Assembly: GCA_964478735.1 (NCBI GenBank)
Contig: CAYZJB010000040.1
Span: forward strand, 1-33,150
Length of the DNA: 33,150 bases
From: CAYZJB01 sp964478735
GTDB lineage: Bacteria > CLD3 > SB21
Direction: 5' to 3'
Part shown: piece after piece, positions 23,520 to 31,200 of the stretch
Numbering within the stretch: position 1 is the stretch's first letter
How the letters are laid out: each line of letters opens with the position of its first letter
Notes under the pieces: model-generated
The model's database searches: none
The model's input: only the letters and a program-made list of their open reading frames with translations
What the model was told of the DNA's origin: nothing
Program-made: the position numbers and the translations under genes

Positions 23520-24168
23520 ATGGAGAAGCCCATGCAAAACGGGTTCGTTGTTTTCTTTATCACCATGGCTTTAGGCCTCAAAGCCGATCGCTGGGCGTGA
23601 GATGCTCGCACTGTCATGTCGGCGTCGAAGGAAGGCCATTGACGGAGTTCGATTTCGTGTCCGATAAGCGACCGGCCAAACAAACGGCCCGGCTCATGCT
23701 TCAAATGGTCAGGACCATCAACGAAAATCACCTGACCAAAATCGACAAAGCCGGTTCGTTTCCTCTCGAGGTTTCGTGCGTGACGTGCCATCACGGAGTT
23801 GCCCGGCCTCAGTCACTCGCTGACCTGTTGACGGAACCTGTCAGCGTTCCGGTACGGACAGTGCCATCGCACAGTATCGCCGCCTTCGCGAGCAATACTA
23901 CGGAGGTTTTGCGTACGATTTTCGCGCGACATCGCTCGATGAAGTGTCGGACAATCTGTCAAAACTGAATAAAACGGTCGACGCTCTGGCATTTCTGAAG
24001 CTCAATGCAGAGTTGCATCCCGCCAGCATTTCGACGTACATGCGGCTGGCGATTGTATATAAAGCAACCGGCGAAAAATCGATGGCAATCACGGCGGCGG
24101 AAAAAGTTTTGCAACTCGCGCCGAATCACGGAGAAGCTAAAAAGTTACTCGAAGAGCTCAAGAAATAG
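23520..24168 (+). pseudogene. Broken dihaem c-type cytochrome gene with C-terminal TPR
   Basis: Three pieces of one gene lie in different frames. In the first, ATG 23532 (or 23520, with GGAG 6 nt before 23532) gives a signal peptide MQNGFVVFFITMALGLKA and stops at ~23600. In the second, ~23588-23850 gives SLGVRCSHCHVG...VSCVTCHHG, two CxxCH haem sites about 53 residues apart, as in small periplasmic cytochromes of the reaction-centre-cytochrome-like family. In the third, ~23851-24168 gives GTDSAIAQYRRLREQYYGGF and a TPR ending LLEELKK. The junction at ~23588 also lacks the ~30 residues usual between signal and first CxxCH, suggesting a deletion; the one at ~23850 looks like loss of 1 nt. Real decay or sequencing/assembly error are both possible. 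Confidence 0.75.
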
Positions 24169-24889
24169 ACGGGAAGAATACCCGACCGAAAGCGATCTCG
24201 ATCTCATCCTGGACGTCGTCAAAATCGACCGGCGCGCCGGTCAAAACGGCCATGGACGTCACCCCTTTGTCGGAAATGCCGCAGGGAATGATGTGATTGA
24301 AATAGTCCAGGTTCGTATTCACGTTGAGGGCAAAACCGTGCATGGTGATCCAGCGCGTCACTTTGACGCCGATCGCACACAGTTTTTCGGAGCCGCGCGG
24401 AGTGTCCACCCACACGCCCGTAACACCGTCGATGCGTTTGCCGTCAATGCCCCATCGTTTGACCGTTTGAATGACGGCCTCTTCAAGATCACGCAAATAC
24501 CGATGCACGTCCCGATAGTGCGCATTGAGATCGAGGATCGGATAACCGACAACCTGGCCGGGTCCGTGATACGTGATGTCGCCGCCGCGGTCGATTTCAA
24601 AGACCTCGATACCGTGTAACCGCAACTGTTCCTGATTCAGCAACAAGTGCTTCGACATGTTATCCGTGCCGTTTTTACCGACGGTGTACGTATGCGAATG
24701 CTGACACAGCAGGAGCGTGTCCGGAATTTCGTTTTTCAATCGCCGGTCGAACAACTCTCGTTGTAAGTCCCACGCGGTTTGATAGTCGATAGGACCGAGC
24801 CGGCGTACCTCCAGGATTCCCCTTTTCTTTCGAGTTTTTTCGACAAACTCAGGACTGACCGGCAAACGCTCTTTTTTAGAAATCACCAT
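24158..24889 (-). CDS. lipB: Octanoyl-(acyl carrier protein):protein N-octanoyltransferase
   Basis: Transfers octanoate from ACP to the lipoyl domains of 2-oxoacid dehydrogenases and GcvH, the first step of lipoate assembly. The 243 residues include RGGDITYHGPGQVVGYPILDL, KLCAIGVKVTRWITMHGFALNVN with the catalytic Lys of GVK, and the catalytic Cys in HIIPCGI. The N-terminus is ~20 residues longer than in many LipB proteins and basic. The ATG is 3 nt after the stop of the M23 peptidase gene. Its 3' end overlaps the cytochrome pseudogene by 11 bp in convergent orientation. No lipA is in the window. Confidence 0.95.
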   Translation of the reverse strand: MVISKKERLPVSPEFVEKTRKKRGILEVRRLGPIDYQTAWDLQRELFDRRLKNEIPDTLLLCQHSHTYTVGKNGTDNMSKHLLLNQEQLRLHGIEVFEIDRGGDITYHGPGQVVGYPILDLNAHYRDVHRYLRDLEEAVIQTVKRWGIDGKRIDGVTGVWVDTPRGSEKLCAIGVKVTRWITMHGFALNVNTNLDYFNHIIPCGISDKGVTSMAVLTGAPVDFDDVQDEIEIAFGRVFFPSIS

Positions 24890-24892
24890 GGA

Positions 24893-25648
24893 TCAACTCG
24901 GCGACGTGAGTTTGACGGATTTTACAAGTTCATCGTAATAGTTGTACGGTTCGCCGCGCTCATCCGTCAGTTGCAGTACCATGAGATGAAGATGGGTCTG
25001 TGACCGTCCCGGGGCTGCGTTTTTTCCGGAACGGCCGACAATGGCAATGCGCGTCCCCGCTTTCACGATATCGCCGACCTTGACCACCACCTCCCGGTTG
25101 TGGGCGTAGTAATAATACCGGTTCCGGTGCGGATTGAACAGCATGACGTAATTGCCGCCGCGCAACGTATCCAGCGGCGTCCAATCGTTTTTCACCGCCA
25201 CCACGATTCCATCCGTCATGGCGATGACGTGCACCGGGCGTCCGTTGCGGTCGTCCAATCCGTCCTGATTGTCGTCATGAATGAAAATGTCGTGTGCGGG
25301 GTGACCCCGATGAGAATTGCCGTGTAAAAAATTGTACCGCCGTCGAACAAATCCATCGCCGTTTTTACCGCCGACGTCCGGGAGTCCGTAATTCTCCACC
25401 GGGAAATAATCATTCGTATCACGCGGTACCTCTACATGTTCACGTAAATAGCGGCTGATGTACCTTAAAACACGCCCTGCGGAAGGCCGGTGGACCGAAC
25501 CGTATTGCATGCGTTCGTACAACGCGCTCCAGTGATGGCAAAACATCAGGACGGTCGAATCGGCGTCCACACGGGCAACCGAAGACTCCGGGATGGGCTG
25601 GGTTTGCAACTGTCCCACCCACAGGCACATCGACAATATGGGGGTCAC
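24893..25648 (-). CDS. M23-family (LytM) peptidoglycan metallopeptidase with Ca-loop insertion
   Basis: A 251-residue protein, probably exported (hydrophobic N-terminus ILSMCLWVG). The M23 zinc-site motifs are visible: HxxxD as H116-PAH-D120 and HxH as H219-L-H221, with AIVGRSGKN between. All ligands are present, so an active endopeptidase on peptide cross-links is plausible. Directly after HxxxD there is a Ca-binding-type loop DDNQDGLDD (125-133, DxNxDGxxD) not usual in LytM domains. The start is GTG at 25648 with AAAGG 6 nt upstream. It lies 52 nt after rarA and 3 nt before lipB, in one likely operon. Confidence 0.87.
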   Translation of the reverse strand: MTPILSMCLWVGQLQTQPIPESSVARVDADSTVLMFCHHWSALYERMQYGSVHRPSAGRVLRYISRYLREHVEVPRDTNDYFPVENYGLPDVGGKNGDGFVRRRYNFLHGNSHRGHPAHDIFIHDDNQDGLDDRNGRPVHVIAMTDGIVVAVKNDWTPLDTLRGGNYVMLFNPHRNRYYYYAHNREVVVKVGDIVKAGTRIAIVGRSGKNAAPGRSQTHLHLMVLQLTDERGEPYNYYDELVKSVKLTSPS

Positions 25649-25700
25649 ATTCTACCTTTCGTCGATTTCAACTTGCATATGCAAAAAAACGCTTCCGGAT

Positions 25701-27032
25701 TCAGCGCCGTTTTTTCCACAGACGTTCCAGACGCTCTTTGATCGTTTTTTCACGGCCGTTTTCCGTGGGACGATAGTAGATTCGGTCTTTCAGTTCTTCC
25801 GGAAAGTAATTCTGCTCGGCGAAGTGGCCTTCGTTGGCATCTGTAAAATCGTGGGAATATTTGTATCCTTTTCCGTAGTCCATGTTCTCCATCAATTTCG
25901 TCGGCGCATTTCGTAAATGCAGGGGAACCGGATACAGCTTCGATTCGCGTACGTCGTGGATGGCTTCGTCGATAGCCAGATAGGCGGCATTGCTTTTGGG
26001 TACGGACGCGAGGTACGTCGCACATTGCGCAAGTAGGATGCGGCCTTCCGGCATTCCGATGACGTCGATGCCGTTGAATGTCGATACGGCCAGGGTAATC
26101 GCGTACGGATCGGCATTACCGACGTCTTCCGAGGCGAGAATGACCATGCGGCGGGCGATGAACTTCGGATCTTCGCCGCCTTCGAGCATGCGCGCCATCC
26201 AGTACAACGCCGCGTCCGGGTCACTGCCGCGCAGGCTTTTGATAAACGCACTGATCGTGTCGTAATGCGCGTCCCCCGCCCGATCATAATTCAGGTTGCG
26301 GCGTTGATAGGCCTCTTCGATCACGGCCTTGGCCAGACGGCGTACGCCGTCGGAATCGGGTTTGGCCAGCTGTGCCGCGAGTTCGAGGGTATTGAGTAAA
26401 TTACGCGCATCGCCCGCGGCATAGTAAATAAGGTCATCCTCGGCTTCGATACGGATATTTTGCTGCTGCAGCCATACGTCCGTAGTCATCGCATGCCGCA
26501 AAACGAGGCGGAGATTATCCTCGGTCAACGTTTCCAGCCGGTATACGCGACAGCGGGAAAGCAAGGCATTGATGACCTCGAAAGACGGGTTCTCCGTCGT
26601 TGCACCGATCAGAGTCAGTGTTCCCTCTTCGACCGAATGGAGCAAGGCATCTTGCTGAGCCTTATTGAACCGGTGAATTTCGTCGATGAACAGGATCAGT
26701 TTTTCTCCGGAGTGACGTTGCAGCGCTTTGGCGTCCTGAATGACTTTGCGGACGTCGCCAACGCCGGCATCGACGGCGGAAAGAGCGACAAACTTGGATC
26801 GAGTTTCCCGCGCGATCAGGCGTGCCAGCGTCGTTTTCCCGGAGCCCGGCGGACCCCAGAACACCATACTGACCGGTTGACCCGACTCGATCTGAGCACG
26901 AATGGGTTTGCCCTCGCCGAGCAAATGGTCGTGACCGACAAACTCCGTCAGCGACTTGGGTCGAATTCGTTCGGCCAGCGGTGCACGGTTTGTGCTCCGG
27001 CGCTTTTCTTGATCCTCTTCAAACAACGACAT
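25701..27032 (-). CDS. rarA: Replication-associated recombination protein A (MgsA/RarA, AAA+ ATPase)
   Basis: A 443-residue AAA+ ATPase related to clamp loaders and WRNIP1 that acts at stalled forks and binds SSB. The sequence shows the N-terminal PLAERIRPKSLTEFVGHDHLLGEGKPI, Walker A GPPGSGKTTL, Walker B ILFIDEIHRFNK, sensor 1 LIGATTENPSFEV and arginine-finger region LLSRCRVY. The C-terminal tetramerisation and helical part (GSDPDAALYWMARMLEGGEDP, HLRNAPTKLM) is also present. Length is normal. The ATG at 27032 has no Shine-Dalgarno sequence; the promoter puts +1 on it. Confidence 0.96.
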   Translation of the reverse strand: MSLFEEDQEKRRSTNRAPLAERIRPKSLTEFVGHDHLLGEGKPIRAQIESGQPVSMVFWGPPGSGKTTLARLIARETRSKFVALSAVDAGVGDVRKVIQDAKALQRHSGEKLILFIDEIHRFNKAQQDALLHSVEEGTLTLIGATTENPSFEVINALLSRCRVYRLETLTEDNLRLVLRHAMTTDVWLQQQNIRIEAEDDLIYYAAGDARNLLNTLELAAQLAKPDSDGVRRLAKAVIEEAYQRRNLNYDRAGDAHYDTISAFIKSLRGSDPDAALYWMARMLEGGEDPKFIARRMVILASEDVGNADPYAITLAVSTFNGIDVIGMPEGRILLAQCATYLASVPKSNAAYLAIDEAIHDVRESKLYPVPLHLRNAPTKLMENMDYGKGYKYSHDFTDANEGHFAEQNYFPEELKDRIYYRPTENGREKTIKERLERLWKKRR

Positions 27033-27067
27033 GTTGCGAATGTAGAAGGGACGGCCCGAAAAAGCAA
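27032..27067 (-). promoter_or_regulatory. Predicted leaderless promoter of rarA
   Basis: TTGCTT (27067-27062), 17-nt spacer, TACATT (27044-27039) and a 6-nt discriminator lead exactly to the A of ATG at 27032. Confidence 0.58.
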
Positions 27068-27101
27068 CCGAAGGAACCGCGGTCTAAATGGCCGCAAATC
27101 G

Positions 27102-27189
27102 AAAAGGGGCAGAAACCTGCCCCCTTCAAACCCACGCGAAAAACGGGCCTCGGGAGATCCGGCTACGGAGACCCACGTATCTCTTGAAG
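27102..27189 (-). other. Structured intergenic element, possible small RNA
   Basis: On the minus strand GGGGCAG-GTTT-CTGCCCC followed by TTTTC (27123-27102) looks like a terminator. It faces rarA although no annotated gene precedes it on that strand. Upstream, CTTCAA and TTGAAG (27124-27129/27184-27189) can close a larger fold with an inner TCCG-GCTA-CGGA hairpin (around 27155-27166). No tRNA or known riboswitch signature was recognised. Confidence 0.35.
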
Positions 27190-27246
27190 TGTCGAATATC
27201 GTAAAAGCCTTACTGACGGTGACGCTTTCTCCCCCGTCGCGCCGTC

Positions 27247-27282
27247 TTGTTTGACAGAGGGAATTGGGTTAGATTATGTTTA
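27247..27282 (+). promoter_or_regulatory. Predicted leaderless promoter of the yihY-kinase operon
   Basis: TTGTTT (27247-27252), 17-nt spacer, TAGATT (27270-27275) and a 6-nt discriminator lead to the A of ATG at 27282. The in-frame ATG at 27276 lies within the discriminator. Confidence 0.55.
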
Positions 27283-28256
27283 TGCGCCATTTCACCGCCA
27301 AATTGATGAGACAATTCCGCCCGCTAATTGTCTGGTGGATTCGGTTGACGGGATTACTCTTCAAGTCGACGGCCTTTTATTACATCACGACCGTCCAGCG
27401 CCGCATTTTCGATCGGCATAAACTCACGACCAATGCGGCCGCCATTTCCTTTTTTTTCCTGCTCTCCATCGTTCCGATGCTTTTCATCGTCATTGCGATC
27501 GTCGGTACGTTGTTGGAATCGCCTGAAGAAGCGGAAAAATTTTTGGTCAAGCTGATCGGCAGTCGGGCTCCCGAGCACACGCGTGAATTGATGATCCAGA
27601 TGTTTTCTCAGAGCCAGTTGATCGAAAACGTCAAAAACCTGCTGGCGCATAAAGGCTGGGTGGGCCTGGTCTCCGTCGTGTCGCTGCTGTGGACGAGCAG
27701 CGGAGCCTTTGCGGCTATTGAAGACGCCATGACGACGATCTTCGGGGTCAAAGGGCGTAATTATTTCATCAGCCGCCTGGTCGAGATGGGCATGGTCCTG
27801 ATTACCGGATCGCTGTTTTTGTTATCCAACATGGTCAACGTCATCATCCAGACGATCAAACGTCAGGGATCGGAATGGGCGGGCATGGACTTGTCCGGCG
27901 CCGTGTTTATCTGGCACTGGACGACGGCCGTGATGCCTTATGTCATCACGATCGGCCTGTTTTATCTCATGTATAAAATTCTTCCCAAAACAAAAATCTA
28001 CAAACGAGCCGCCTTGCTCGGCGCCACCGTGGCCGGCGTTTTGCTCGAGGCGACGATTTACGGCTTCAGCTATTATGTCAAAAATTTCTCTCGCTACGAC
28101 GCCTTTTACGGATCGGTTGCCGGGATCGTCATTACGTTTTTCTGCGTGTACCTGGCATCGATTATTTTGCTCGTCGGCGCCGAAGTCACGGAAATTGCCA
28201 ATACGAAGATCGAGAACCGGAAGGAAATAGAAATTACCCTGGGAGAACTTCAGTAA
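27282..28256 (+). CDS. YihY/BrkB-family inner-membrane protein
   Basis: A 324-residue integral membrane protein with about six predicted helices. It shows family hallmarks: TTNAAAISFFFLLSIVPMLFIVIAIVG in the first helix, SLLWTSSGAFAAIEDAMTTIFGV, LFYLMYKILPKTKIYKRAALLGATVAGVLLEATIYGF, and FYGSVAGIVITFFCVYLASIILLVGAEV near the end. The family was once annotated as ribonuclease BN, wrongly; its function (possibly transport) is not settled. The start at 27282 rather than 27276 follows from the promoter geometry. Its TAA overlaps the ATG of the kinase/sigma54 gene (TAATG), so the two are coupled. Confidence 0.88.
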   Translation: MRHFTAKLMRQFRPLIVWWIRLTGLLFKSTAFYYITTVQRRIFDRHKLTTNAAAISFFFLLSIVPMLFIVIAIVGTLLESPEEAEKFLVKLIGSRAPEHTRELMIQMFSQSQLIENVKNLLAHKGWVGLVSVVSLLWTSSGAFAAIEDAMTTIFGVKGRNYFISRLVEMGMVLITGSLFLLSNMVNVIIQTIKRQGSEWAGMDLSGAVFIWHWTTAVMPYVITIGLFYLMYKILPKTKIYKRAALLGATVAGVLLEATIYGFSYYVKNFSRYDAFYGSVAGIVITFFCVYLASIILLVGAEVTEIANTKIENRKEIEITLGELQ

Positions 28257-31200
28257 TGGCCCGTCAAAAACCGGATCGACCCCCTGATCTTCATTTCCGC
28301 TACGAGATTCGTGATAAAATCGGCCAAGGCGGAATGGCCGTTATCTACAAAGCCTGGGACCGGCTCGAACAAACGCCCGTCGTACTCAAAGTGTCGACGG
28401 ACGCCGCGTTTGACGATAAACTAAAAAATGAGTTCACGCTCCTCCGGTTTCTGAATCATCCGGCGCTTCCGCAGACGCACCACCTTCATCGTTTGCCGGA
28501 TGAACGCTGGATGTATTCGATGGAATGGATTCCGTACGACTCCATCCATCAATGGATTCGAGAAAAACACTTCCCCACGACGGCCCAGTTGACGGTCTTC
28601 CTGCGCCGGATGTTATCGGGACTTCAATTTTTGCACGGACACGGCTGGATCCATCGGGATATCAAACCGGAAAATATTCTTGTCGATACCGATGGCAATC
28701 CAAAACTCATCGATTTTGGCCTGACAAGAGTCAAAACCGATCCGCAGATCCTGACGCAGGAGGGCACCCTTCAGTATACGGCGCCTGAAGTCATTAAAAA
28801 CGAATCATGCGACGAACGGTCTGACTTGTACTCTCTCGGCGTCGTTCTGTACGAATGGCTAACCGGAAGTAATCCCTTCGACGATCCCAACGTCGTTAAT
28901 GTGGTTGTCCATCATCTGCAGAAAAAAATCGAGTCCGTCCCCTTGGTGTCCGATGCATGCGATGAGGCGATGCAGTCGTTCATTGTCAAGTGCCTTGAAA
29001 AAGACCCGGCGCTTCGATTTCAAAGCGTATTCGAGATGTACGACCAACTGTCGCGTACGGAAACCTGGTCGGACGTACCGCACCCGGAGGCGGCCATTGA
29101 ACTTGTCTTTGGCGGACGTGACGATTGTTTCCAACGGTTGCGTGAACGGGTGGCGACGACTTCCGTGTTATGGATCCAGGGTCCGGACGGAATTGGAAAA
29201 ACGTCCGTTGTACAACGTTTTCAAGCCGAGATGGAAAACGAAGGAAAAGACGTCCTCGACTTCCGATTGACTCGTCGCACGGGCATGGCCAATGTCCGTT
29301 CCATGATCCAGCGACTTCTCGACTTCTCGGACGCAGCGATATTAGAAAAAAAATACGCCGACGAATTTGCCTGGCTACGCGGAGAAACGTATGCGGCCGT
29401 TGACGAACTCGGTTTCTTTACCGGCTTAAGCAGTTTGGTTTTCGATGCGCTACCGAAAACGATGTCGGTCCTGGTCATCGACGATTTCGATCATGCCGGT
29501 TCCCTGGAGCAAAAATTTCTCACTCACCTGCTCAGAAGAAATGCGGCTCGTGAAAACGATCGCCTCACCTTCGTCATGACGTCCGCGGGACAGGTCCCGG
29601 CCGACCTGCCGACGGATGCGGTGTTTGTTGTTCAACTGGAAGAATTGGGCGAGACCGAGCTTCGACGTCGGGTCGTGGTTTCACTGAACGATTCTGAAAT
29701 CACGAACGATTTCACCGGCTGGCTCTATACGGCAACCCGCGGAAATCCTTTTCTTGCCGATCAAGTCCTTCGATTTGTCGTCCGAACGCACACGTTGGTG
29801 CATCATGCCGGAAAGTGGGATTGGCACCCCGACCGAATCACGTCCGTCCCGGACTCCGTGTCTGCATTCGTCGATGCGCAGGTCGAGTCGTTGACAGACG
29901 AGGAACGCAGGTTATTTCGACTTTTATGCGTTTTCCCCGACGGTTTCAACGAAGAGGGGCTTAAGGTTATCGCGGTGACGCTGCCGGTTCCCCTCTCTAC
30001 GTTTGTCAGCCGCGGATTGCTCGATCGCACCGACGATCGATACGTCATTACGAACAAATATCTCCAGAACAAAGTCTACAGCGAAATCGACCCGGTGGTA
30101 AGGCAGAGGCTTCATTCACAACTGGCAGGGTACTTCGCGAACAAACCGGCGGCGATGGAAGAGTTCGCGTTCCATCAGTCCAGAGGGGCCAACCCGTCGT
30201 CTGCCGTGCCTGCTTTGATCCGACTCGCTAAACAACACAAGGAGCAGTTCCTTGTCCATGAGGCTACGGAGACACTGCGGCTGGCCGCTTCGCTTTGTCG
30301 TGCGTCAAATGAAAAAATCGATATCCTGTTCGAACTGGAAGAACTGCTCGATCGCCTTGGATTGACAGAAGAACAATTTTCCATCATTCGAGAACTTCAA
30401 TTGCTGGCCGAACAGGAGAAGAACTTACCGGCAATGATCCACAGCCTTCTTCGCGAGGCCAACTGGCACGACCGCCAATCGCGGCTTCAGGAAAGCAGAG
30501 CCATTTGTGAAAAAGCCATTGCCCTGTCACGAACGTCCGACGATCATCTGCTGGGACAGCTGTACCGTCAACTCGGGAAAAGCTACTACAAGGAAGCCAA
30601 CTACGACGAAGCAGAAAAATATTACCGGACCGCTTTCGACATCGCCGAAAGACAGGGCGACGAACGGCTCAAGATGGAATCGCACAACAGCCTGGGAACG
30701 GTGTATGGTTCAAAGGGGCTCGTCGAGAAAAGTAAAGAACACTTTGAGAAGACACTGGAACTAGCGCGAACATTGAAGGATCAAGTTGCCGAAATCAATG
30801 CGATTTTCAACCTCCGAACTCTTGCCGTACAGAAGAATCAATTGGATGATGCCTTAAAAATCCTTGAACCCGCAAAACCCCTTATCGACACGTTACGACA
30901 TCGAACCGCGGCGTGTCAGTATGAGTTTTATAAGGGTCGAATTTTTTCGGACATGTTTCGATTGGAAGAATCGCTTGGTTGCTATGAACGGTGCATACAT
31001 ATCGCACAGGAAATAAATAATCGAACATATATGACCGTCTCTCTTCAAAATATGGCGCTGATGCTCGCCCGGATAGGTGCCCACAATCAAAGTCTGTCTA
31101 TCATACACTCCGCAGTTGATGAAACAAGTTTAAACGAGCGTGAACTTGCAATTCATCAACTCTATGAGGCACAGATACTGCTGGAAGCCGGCGATTATCA

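Noticed and set aside
23294..23968. A single intact 224-residue cytochrome protein starting at 23294
   Set aside because: Its first ~95 residues are out-of-frame sequence without a signal peptide and its tail is out of frame with the TPR, while other frames carry the expected signal peptide and TPR.
27098..27190. tRNA or tmRNA gene in the rarA-yihY gap (TTCAAAC-like word, GC hairpins)
   Set aside because: No cloverleaf could be drawn: acceptor, D and anticodon arms do not pair, and no CCA end or tmRNA 5'/3' pairing is present.
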